64,000 nucleotides of DNA from JAGPUQ01 sp947084925 (lineage in GTDB: Bacteria > Pseudomonadota > Gammaproteobacteria > Pseudomonadales > Porticoccaceae), in assembly GCA_947084925.1 (NCBI GenBank), contig CAMTUJ010000016.1, positions 23,589 to 87,588 of the forward strand, given 5' to 3'. The position numbers and the translations under genes were made by a program. Positions within the stretch are counted from its first letter, which is position 1, and every line of letters starts with the position of its first letter. This document shows positions 26,870 to 33,867 of the stretch, piece after piece. The notes beneath the pieces were generated by a model, which worked only from the letters and a program-made list of their open reading frames with translations, did no database searches and was not told where the DNA came from.

Positions 26870-27643
26870 TCAAGGAAGCTCGGCGTCACCCGTCCAGTCC
26901 CCAGGCGCGTCACTTTCGCCCTGCCTCCAGGGAAACTTCCGTATCCGAATATCCTCGCGCTTGTCCTGCGGCCATACGGATACCTCCACCTCCCGGGGTG
27001 AAAATCCAGGCGGGATGGCGAGCGTCCCTTCAAAAAACTTGAAGTAGCGGAACGACAACGGCACCACCGTCTTGGCCACTCCTTCATCGAGGGCGGCCAG
27101 CGTGTAAGTGACAGCTTTTCCAGCCTCGTCACCGAACAACACGACTTTCAGGCTCACTTTCATCGGCTCGCGCAGATTGACGTTCTGACGCACCACCAGG
27201 CGGTAATCGTATTGTCCGGGACTGTCCGCGGGTGTCGCGCGCCAGTGCTCGATATGCAGTCCCTTGACGCTGCTGTCCTGGAGCAGGAGCAGGCGGTAAA
27301 GATTGAGTTCTTCCTTGCTCGCGGCCAACCGCTGTTCCAGATCCGCCATCATGTGCCGCACCTGCTCCATGCTCTTCCAGTCGACCTGGGCCGCCAGCAT
27401 CCGGTTGGCCAGCTGTTGATCCAGATAGGCGCTGCGCTCCCGCTCACTCGCCAGGCGCGCCGCCAACTCCCTGATCATCGCCCCTTGCTCGCCGGCACCC
27501 CCGCTACTCCACCGGGAACCGGCGGCAAACCCCGCCAGGACGCCAGCGGCCAGCATCAGCGCCACGACGAACCCCGGCCGTCGCCGCCAGCTACTTCGCG
27601 CGGCAAGAAAAAGCTGCCTGATCCCCTGGACAAAATCCTTCAA
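26870..27643 (-). CDS. DUF6776 family membrane-anchored coiled-coil protein
   Basis: The 257-residue protein has a short basic N-terminus, one membrane helix (about 24-44), a coiled coil (about 52-118, rich in Glu/Arg/Leu/Gln) and a C-terminal beta domain with Y-R-L-V-V-R-Q-N and R-Y-F-K-F-F-E-G-x-L-x-I-P-P-G-F motifs, typical of this uncharacterised family. It is probably anchored in the inner membrane with its bulk in the periplasm. It overlaps the argC stop by an ATGA, so it is translated from the argC message. Function unknown. Confidence 0.8.
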   Translation of the reverse strand: MKDFVQGIRQLFLAARSSWRRRPGFVVALMLAAGVLAGFAAGSRWSSGGAGEQGAMIRELAARLASERERSAYLDQQLANRMLAAQVDWKSMEQVRHMMADLEQRLAASKEELNLYRLLLLQDSSVKGLHIEHWRATPADSPGQYDYRLVVRQNVNLREPMKVSLKVVLFGDEAGKAVTYTLAALDEGVAKTVVPLSFRYFKFFEGTLAIPPGFSPREVEVSVWPQDKREDIRIRKFPWRQGESDAPGDWTGDAELP

Positions 27644-28671
27644 GGCAACAATGCCGGCGCGTCGAGCCCCAGGGTTTCGGGCAGGCCGAACAGGATGTTC
27701 ATGTTTTGCACGGCCTGCCCGGAGGCTCCCTTGACCAGATTGTCTTCCACCACCATCACCACCACCTTGCGACGGTTCTGGGGACGCTGTACCGCGATGC
27801 GCACATAGTTGGAGCCGCGCACGCTGCGCGTCTGGGGATATTCACCCGCTGGCAGCACATCGACAAAAGGCTCATCCCGATAGCGCTGTTCGTAAAGCGC
27901 CTGGAGATCGATATCCGGCTCGATGAGCGTGGCATAGAGCGTCGAATGGATACCGCGAATGATCGGCAGCAGGTGCGGGACGAAGGTGAGCGCCACCTCG
28001 CCCCCGGCAATGTCGGCGAGGCCCTGCTCGATCTCCGGCAGGTGCCGATGCCCGCTGACGCCATAGGCCTTGAAGCTGTCGCCGGCCTCGGCGAGCAGAT
28101 TGGGGATGCTCGCCTGACGCCCGGCGCCGCTCACCCCGGACGCCGCACTGGCGATGAGATCGCCGGTGTCCACGCGCCCGGTCTCCAGCAGTGGCAGAAA
28201 GCCCAGCAGCACGCTGGTGGGATAGCAGCCCGGGCAGGCGATCAGGCGCGCCCCGCGAATGCGCGCGCGGTTGAATTCCGGCAGGCCGTAGACGGCTTCT
28301 TGCACGAGCTCCGGGCAGCCGTGGGGCTGTCCGTACCAGCGCTCCCAGAGCGGCACCGAGCGGATGCGGAAATCCGCGGAAAGATCGATGATTTTGACGC
28401 CGCGCTCCAGCAGCGCCGGCACCGACGCCTGGGCGACGCCGTGGGGAGTGGCGAAAAACACCAGATCGCAACCGGCTAGGCGCTCCACGTCGGGTTCGGA
28501 AAACGCCAGCTCCAGATGACCCCGCAGATTGGGGAAGATGTCGGCCACCGCCCGGCCGGCTTCCTGGCGCGACGTGATGGCCGCGATCTCGACCTCGGGA
28601 TGCAGCACCAGCAGCCGCAGCAATTCGACCCCGGTGTACCCGGTTCCGCCGACAATTCCCACTTTAATCAT
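27640..28671 (-). CDS. argC: N-acetyl-gamma-glutamyl-phosphate reductase
   Basis: ArgC reduces N-acetylglutamyl phosphate with NADPH in arginine synthesis. The 343-residue protein opens with the nucleotide-binding motif G-I-V-G-G-T-G-Y-T-G-V-E-L and has the catalytic cysteine in A-C-P-G-C-Y-P-T-S and the G-V-S-G-A-G-R block. The start at 28671 (M-I-K-V-G-I-V-G) is the only one that makes sense; the longer open frame upstream is not related. It overlaps DUF6776 by four bases. Confidence 0.97.
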   Translation of the reverse strand: MIKVGIVGGTGYTGVELLRLLVLHPEVEIAAITSRQEAGRAVADIFPNLRGHLELAFSEPDVERLAGCDLVFFATPHGVAQASVPALLERGVKIIDLSADFRIRSVPLWERWYGQPHGCPELVQEAVYGLPEFNRARIRGARLIACPGCYPTSVLLGFLPLLETGRVDTGDLIASAASGVSGAGRQASIPNLLAEAGDSFKAYGVSGHRHLPEIEQGLADIAGGEVALTFVPHLLPIIRGIHSTLYATLIEPDIDLQALYEQRYRDEPFVDVLPAGEYPQTRSVRGSNYVRIAVQRPQNRRKVVVMVVEDNLVKGASGQAVQNMNILFGLPETLGLDAPALLP

Positions 28672-28803
28672 GGTGTTAGGCCACTCCAACACATTGCGCG
28701 AGCGGGCCATGATACTCCACCAGCCGGCCCGGCCGCCCTGACGCCAACCCCAACCTCGACCAAACTCCGGTACCATGTGCCTTTGCCCGCGCCGAGGTTG
28801 CCG

Positions 28804-29229
28804 ATGCCCGCGGAATGGATCGAAGCCCTGCATATCATCAGCGTGGTGTGCTGGTTTGCCGCGCTGTTTTATCTGCCCCGCCTGTTCGTCTACCACGCCA
28901 TGGCGGAGGACCGGATCAGCATCGAGCGCTTCAAGATCATGGAGCGGAAACTCTCGCGCGGGATCGCCACGCCCGCGATGCTCGCGGCGCTGACCTTCGG
29001 CATCTGGCTGGCGAGTCTGGCGCCCGACTACTTGCACCAGGGCTGGTTCCTCGCCAAGGTGACGCTGGTGACCCTGCTGGTGATCTACCACCATGCCTGC
29101 CTGTATCTGCTGCGCCAGTTTCGCCATGACCGCAATACCCGCAGCCATGTCTTTTACCGCTGGTTCAACGAGATACCGGTACTTTTCCTGATTGCCATCG
29201 TGATTCTGGTGGTGGTGCGGCCCTTCTGA
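28804..29229 (+). CDS. hemJ: Protoporphyrinogen oxidase HemJ
   Basis: HemJ oxidises protoporphyrinogen IX to protoporphyrin IX in many proteobacteria. The 141-residue membrane protein has about four helices and the conserved N-terminal histidine in E-A-L-H-I-I-S-V-V-C-W, the F-Y-L-P-R-L-F-V-Y-H motif and the conserved lysine in L-A-K-V-T-L. It leads a run of haem genes (hemJ-hemL-NUDIX-hemB), which supports the assignment over generic CopD-like names. Confidence 0.9.
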   Translation: MPAEWIEALHIISVVCWFAALFYLPRLFVYHAMAEDRISIERFKIMERKLSRGIATPAMLAALTFGIWLASLAPDYLHQGWFLAKVTLVTLLVIYHHACLYLLRQFRHDRNTRSHVFYRWFNEIPVLFLIAIVILVVVRPF

Positions 29230-29309
29230 CCCCGCGGACTTCGCGCGCGCAATTGGCCGTGCGAAGTCCGATCCACCATAATTCCGGCTCCCACTGCCGC
29301 GGAACCGCC

Positions 29310-30593
29310 ATGACCCGCTCCGAGGACTGTTTCGCCGCCGCTCAACGCCACATTCCGGGTGGCGTCAACTCGCCGGTGCGCGCATTTCGGGCGGTGGGCG
29401 GCACCCCGGTATTTTTCGCGCGCGCCGCAGGCCCGCGGCTCTACGACGTCGACGGCAACGGCTACCTCGACTATGTGCAGTCCTGGGGCCCCATGATCCT
29501 CGGCCACGGCCACCCCGATGTGCTCGCCGCCATTCGTGCCCAACTCGAGCGCGGACTCACCTTCGGCGCGCCCACCGAGCTGGAAACCCGAATGGCGGAC
29601 AGTCTGTGCGCGCGCGTTCCCGGGCTCGACCTGGTGCGCATGGTCAACTCGGGCACCGAGGCCACCATGAGCGCGATCCGCCTCGCGCGCGCCGCCACCG
29701 GCCGCGACCGCATTCTCAAGTTCGAGGGTTGCTACCACGGCCATGGGGACTCGCTGCTGGTCAAGGCCGGCTCCGGCGCCCTGACCCTGGGCGTGCCCAG
29801 CTCGCCCGGGGTGCCGGCGGCGCTGGCGGCCCTCACCCTCACCCTCGACTACAACGACAGTGCCCAGGTGGAAGACGTGTTTGCCCGCGAAGGCGACACC
29901 ATCGCGGGCATCATCGTCGAGCCGGTGGCGGGCAACATGAACTGCGTGCCGCCCGAGCCGGGGTTTCTGGAAACCCTGCGCCGGGTCTGCGACCGCCACG
30001 GTGCCGTGCTGATCTTCGACGAAGTGATGACCGGGTTTCGCGTCGGCCCCCGGGGCGCGGCCGGACGTTACGGCATCGCCCCGGACCTGATCACACTGGG
30101 CAAGGTGATCGGCGGCGGCATGCCGGTGGGCGCCTTCGGCGGGCGCGCCGACCTGATGACCCGGCTGGCCCCGCTCGGCCCGGTCTATCAGGCCGGCACC
30201 TTGTCCGGCAACCCGGTCGCCATGGCGGCCGGGCTCGCGACGCTGGCGGCACTCGATGAGCCCGGCTTTTACGACCGGCTGTTCGCGCGCACCCGCGATC
30301 TCGCCGACGGTTTGCGCAACCGCGCCGCCGCCGCCGGGATCGCCATGACCACCAACAGCGTCGGCTCCATGTTCGGCTGCTTTTTCACCGCCGCGCCCGC
30401 GGTCACCAATTTCCGCCAGGTGATGGCCTGCGACACCGAGCGTTTCAACCGCTTCTTTCACGGCATGCTGAAACGCGGGATCTATCTGGCGCCCGCCGCC
30501 TATGAGGCCGGTTTCGTGTCCGGAGCCCACGGCGCCGCCGATATCGAGCAGACGCTGGATGCCGCCAGCGCCGTGTTCCACGAGGATTTTTGA
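29310..30593 (+). CDS. hemL: Glutamate-1-semialdehyde 2,1-aminomutase
   Basis: HemL is the PLP enzyme that converts glutamate-1-semialdehyde to 5-aminolevulinate in the C5 haem pathway. The 427-residue protein shows P-G-G-V-N-S-P-V-R-A-F near the start, F-D-E-V-M-T-G-F-R for PLP binding and the Schiff-base lysine in T-L-G-K-V-I-G-G-G-M-P-V-G. The start at 29310 gives the standard N-terminus; an upstream in-frame ATG at 29253 adds 19 residues without similarity. Confidence 0.97.
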   Translation: MTRSEDCFAAAQRHIPGGVNSPVRAFRAVGGTPVFFARAAGPRLYDVDGNGYLDYVQSWGPMILGHGHPDVLAAIRAQLERGLTFGAPTELETRMADSLCARVPGLDLVRMVNSGTEATMSAIRLARAATGRDRILKFEGCYHGHGDSLLVKAGSGALTLGVPSSPGVPAALAALTLTLDYNDSAQVEDVFAREGDTIAGIIVEPVAGNMNCVPPEPGFLETLRRVCDRHGAVLIFDEVMTGFRVGPRGAAGRYGIAPDLITLGKVIGGGMPVGAFGGRADLMTRLAPLGPVYQAGTLSGNPVAMAAGLATLAALDEPGFYDRLFARTRDLADGLRNRAAAAGIAMTTNSVGSMFGCFFTAAPAVTNFRQVMACDTERFNRFFHGMLKRGIYLAPAAYEAGFVSGAHGAADIEQTLDAASAVFHEDF

Positions 30594-30596
30594 ATC

Positions 30597-31217
30597 ATGC
30601 GCCCACGGCAGGTGTTTCACGCCTACCCGCAACCGGAACACCGCGACCTGCGCCTGCGCGAGCAGCGCCACTGCATCGCCTGCGGCGCACGTTGCGACAC
30701 CCAGCCGATTGCCGGCGGACTGCGCTACCGTTGCCCGGTCTGCGGCGCGACCCAGTACCGCAATCCGGCGCCGGCGGTGGCGGTGCTGATCGCCGACGGC
30801 GACCGCTTCATTCTCGGCCGCCGCACCTCGAGCTCGCTCCAGCACGGGCTCTGGTGCCTGCCCTGCGGCTATGTGGAGTACGAGGAAGATCATCTCAGCG
30901 CGGCGGTGCGCGAGGTGCGCGAGGAAACCTCCCTCGAAGTGCGCATCGACGCCATCATCAGCGTGGTCACCAACTACCTGCAGCCGCAGGTTCACTCCCT
31001 GGTCACCGTGCTCAGCGCCTCGGTGATCGGCGGCACGCTGCAAGCCGGCGACGGCCTCTCCGAGGCGCGCTGGTTTCCCTATACCGGGGAGTTTCCCGAG
31101 ATGGCATTCGACGCCGACCGCCACATCATTTCGCGCTACTTCGAGACCGATCTCAAGGGCGCCCCGGTGGACCCGATTTATGCCCGTCCCCGAACCGAGG
31201 GAGTTGCTCATGACTGA
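30597..31217 (+). CDS. NUDIX hydrolase with N-terminal zinc ribbon
   Basis: The 206-residue protein starts with a C-x2-C / C-x2-C zinc ribbon (about 26-48), as in NudC-like proteins. The NUDIX box follows in G-Y-V-E-Y-E-E-x7-R-E-V-R-E-E-T-S-L; the usual Gly near the end of the box is Ser here. Such enzymes hydrolyse nucleoside diphosphates linked to other groups. It sits between hemL and hemB, starts three bases after hemL and overlaps hemB by eight bases, which hints at a link with haem synthesis, but the substrate is unknown. Confidence 0.87.
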   Translation: MRPRQVFHAYPQPEHRDLRLREQRHCIACGARCDTQPIAGGLRYRCPVCGATQYRNPAPAVAVLIADGDRFILGRRTSSSLQHGLWCLPCGYVEYEEDHLSAAVREVREETSLEVRIDAIISVVTNYLQPQVHSLVTVLSASVIGGTLQAGDGLSEARWFPYTGEFPEMAFDADRHIISRYFETDLKGAPVDPIYARPRTEGVAHD

Positions 31218-32229
31218 CTGGACGGCCGCGCGCGGCCCGTATCCCGCCACCCGCCCGCGGCGGATGCGGCGCGCCGATTTTGTCAGGCGCCTGGTGCGGG
31301 AGACCCGCCTCGGCGTCGACGACCTCATCTACCCGGTATTCGTGCTCGATGGCGCCAAGCGCCGCGAGACGATCGCGTCCATGCCCGGCATCGAACGGCT
31401 ATCGATCGACCTGCTGGTGGCCGCGGCCGCCGAATATGTGGAACTCGGGATTCCGGCCCTCGCGCTGTTTCCGGTGATCGATCCCGCGCTGAAATCCCTG
31501 GACGCAGCGGAGGCCTGCAACCCCGAGGGGTTAGTGCAGCGCACCGTGCGCGCCTTGAAAACCGCCTATCCGCAGCTCGGCGTCATCACCGACGTCGCCC
31601 TCGACCCCTATACCACCCACGGCCAGGACGGCATCATCGACGCGGCGGGTTATGTGCTGAACGATGTCACGGTGGCGACGCTCGCGCGCCAGGCGCTGTC
31701 CCAGGCCGCCGCCGGGGCCGACATGGTGGCGCCCTCGGACATGATGGACGGGCGCATTGGCGCCATCCGCACGGCGCTGGAAAACGCGGGGCATCACAAC
31801 ACCCTGATTCTCGCCTACGCGGCCAAGTACGCTTCCGCCTACTACGGCCCCTTCCGCGACGCCGTGGGCTCGGCCGCCAACCTCAAGGGCGGCGACAAAT
31901 ACAGCTACCAGATGGATCCGGGCAACAGCGATGAGGCCCTGCACGAATGCGCGCTGGATCTGGCCGAGGGCGCCGATATCCTCATGATCAAACCCGGGAT
32001 GCCCTATCTGGATGTAGTACGACGGGTCAAGGACAGCTTGGGCGCACCCACCTTCGTCTACCAGGTGAGCGGCGAGTACGCCATGCACAAGGCCGCGGCG
32101 GCCAACGGCTGGCTGAACGGGGAAGCGGTGATGCTCGAATCCCTGCTCGCCTGCAAGCGCGCCGGCGCCGACGCCATCCTCACCTACTTCGCGGTCGAGG
32201 CCGCGCGCCTGCTCCGGCGTGCGCGCTGA
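31210..32229 (+). CDS. hemB: Delta-aminolevulinic acid dehydratase (porphobilinogen synthase)
   Basis: HemB condenses two 5-aminolevulinates to porphobilinogen. The 339-residue protein has both Schiff-base lysines (Y-A-A-K-Y-A-S-A and L-M-I-K-P-G). The metal loop reads V-A-L-D-P-Y-T-T-H-G-Q-D-G, with Asp in place of the zinc cysteines of the E. coli enzyme; this is the Pseudomonas-like magnesium-dependent type. The ATG at 31210 lies inside the end of the NUDIX gene, and the hemB end overlaps rsmC by eleven bases. Confidence 0.97.
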   Translation: MTDWTAARGPYPATRPRRMRRADFVRRLVRETRLGVDDLIYPVFVLDGAKRRETIASMPGIERLSIDLLVAAAAEYVELGIPALALFPVIDPALKSLDAAEACNPEGLVQRTVRALKTAYPQLGVITDVALDPYTTHGQDGIIDAAGYVLNDVTVATLARQALSQAAAGADMVAPSDMMDGRIGAIRTALENAGHHNTLILAYAAKYASAYYGPFRDAVGSAANLKGGDKYSYQMDPGNSDEALHECALDLAEGADILMIKPGMPYLDVVRRVKDSLGAPTFVYQVSGEYAMHKAAAANGWLNGEAVMLESLLACKRAGADAILTYFAVEAARLLRRAR

Positions 32230-33268
32230 CGCCGCCGGCACCGTCCGCGACGCCCTGATCGCCGCCGGCGCGCGGGGGCTCCTGGTTGCGGACGAAAACT
32301 GCCCTCCCGAATTTCTCGCGGGACTGCCGCCCGGCACCCGGGTACTGAGCAACCGCTGGGATCTCTGTGTCGCCGCCCGCGACCGCGGCCTCGATGCCAG
32401 CTTCAGCGATTTCGAATTGCCCGCGACTGCCGACCTCGCGCTGATCGCCTGTCGGGTGCCCAAGGAGCGGGCCGTGGTCCGCCATCTCATCAACCGGGCC
32501 TGGCACGCCCTCGCGCCCGGCGGCCGCCTGCTGCTCTGGGGCGGCAAGCAGACCGGCATCAAGACCCACGGCAAGGAGGCCGCTACCGCGTTGGGCGGCG
32601 CACCCGAGGTGCGCAAGCTGGGCACCGACTATCTGGCGGTCGCGACCCGCACCGGCGCGACCCTGCCTTCACTGGATGATGCCGACTACGAGGCATTGCG
32701 GCCACTGCTGGCGTACGGCGAGCGGGTGCTGTTCACCAAGCCCGGTCTGTTCGGCTGGGACCAGATCGACCCGGGCAGCGCACTGCTGGCGGCGCAGCTT
32801 CCGCAGGTTTTCGCGGACGGCCCCGCACCCCGGGCCCTGCTCGATCTCGGCTGCGGCTATGGCTACCTGTCGGTCGCCGCGCACGCGCACGGCGCCGGCG
32901 CCATCACCGCCACCGACACCTGCGCCGCGGCCTTGCTGGCCTGCGCGAAAAACTTCGCCGCGCACGGCATCGCGGGTGAGGTGGTGCCGTCGGACTGCGC
33001 CGACGGGATCGCCGAGCGCTTCGATCTGGTGCTGTGCAATCCGCCGTTCCATCGCGGTTTCGCCGCCGATCAGGAACTCTGCGCGCGCTTCTTTCGCGCG
33101 GCGGCGAGCCATCTGCACCGCGCTGGCCGGGCGCTGTTCGTCACGCACCGTGTGGTTCCCGCCGCGACCCTGGCACAGGAAGTATTCCGCTCCTGCGAGC
33201 AGATCGCCGCGACGCCGAGCTTCCAGGTGCATCTGTTACAGGGACCGCGCCGCGCGCCTCTCACCTGA
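32219..33268 (+). CDS. rsmC: 16S rRNA m2G1207 methyltransferase RsmC-like
   Basis: The 349-residue protein has the two tandem methyltransferase-like domains of RsmC/RlmG. The degenerate N-terminal half (about 1-160) ends in the W-G-G-K-Q-T-G-I-K motif. The active C-terminal half has the SAM motif D-L-G-C-G-Y-G and the base-binding C-N-P-P-F-H-R-G. It should methylate N2 of a guanine in rRNA; RlmG cannot be strictly excluded but length and the second domain favour RsmC. It starts at a GTG inside hemB, so translation is coupled. Confidence 0.85.
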   Translation: MRADAAGTVRDALIAAGARGLLVADENCPPEFLAGLPPGTRVLSNRWDLCVAARDRGLDASFSDFELPATADLALIACRVPKERAVVRHLINRAWHALAPGGRLLLWGGKQTGIKTHGKEAATALGGAPEVRKLGTDYLAVATRTGATLPSLDDADYEALRPLLAYGERVLFTKPGLFGWDQIDPGSALLAAQLPQVFADGPAPRALLDLGCGYGYLSVAAHAHGAGAITATDTCAAALLACAKNFAAHGIAGEVVPSDCADGIAERFDLVLCNPPFHRGFAADQELCARFFRAAASHLHRAGRALFVTHRVVPAATLAQEVFRSCEQIAATPSFQVHLLQGPRRAPLT

Positions 33269-33307
33269 CGCTTTCGCGACGTTCCTGGACTGCGCCAACG
33301 CCCGGAC

Positions 33308-33811
33308 TCAGGAACCCGCATCCCGCAACAGGGTTTCCAGCCCCTGCCGAACCTCGCTGCCCCCGGCGCTCAGGGCAAGGCCTTTCAAGGCAAACTGGCG
33401 CGCCTCGGCGGCCTGGCCGCGCGCCAGGTGCGCACGGCCGAGCACCAGATAAACTTCCGGCGCGCGCGGATCCAGCCGCTGCGCCCGCTCGCCCAGCGCG
33501 ATGGCGGCATCATGGCGACCCGCCCGCGCTTCACTGTTGGCCTGCAGGAGCAGCGCGGAAACCGCATCCGGCGCCACGGGCGGCGGTATCACCCGGGGCG
33601 GTGGCGGCATCACCGGACGGGGTGCCGGCCGCACTTCGGGAACAGGCGCGGGTTTGGCCGGCGGCGGCAGGGCAGGACCGGTTTTCGGGGGCGCCGGGAC
33701 AACGACCGGCGCCGGCGGCTGGGACGACATGGGCGCGCAGGCCGCCAGCACCAGCAAGGCGCCCAGGCCACCCAGCAGCTTCAGATTCCGCGCCGCGCCG
33801 CGCCGCGCCAT
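33308..33811 (-). CDS. lpoP: TPR lipoprotein, LpoP-like activator of PBP1b
   Basis: The 167-residue precursor has a lipoprotein signal peptide (lipobox L-A-A-C), a Pro-rich linker (about 28-75) and tetratricopeptide-like helices at the C-terminus (A-R-A-G-R-H-D-A-A-I-A-L-G-E-R-A-Q-R-L-D). In Pseudomonas a TPR outer-membrane lipoprotein, LpoP, is encoded next to mrcB and activates PBP1b; the same arrangement is seen here. I place the start at 33811 by the signal peptide. A start at 33868, overlapping the mrcB stop in TGATG, would add 19 residues and is a real alternative. Confidence 0.75.
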   Translation of the reverse strand: MARRGAARNLKLLGGLGALLVLAACAPMSSQPPAPVVVPAPPKTGPALPPPAKPAPVPEVRPAPRPVMPPPPRVIPPPVAPDAVSALLLQANSEARAGRHDAAIALGERAQRLDPRAPEVYLVLGRAHLARGQAAEARQFALKGLALSAGGSEVRQGLETLLRDAGS

Positions 33812-33867
33812 CGGTGCCGCGTGCCCCGTTGTATCCCTGTGTGACAGGGCACTTGTGCCAATGCCCA

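Noticed and set aside
29154..31328. 724-codon minus-strand open frame across hemL and the NUDIX gene
   Set aside because: Shadow frame; the plus-strand genes have full catalytic motifs.
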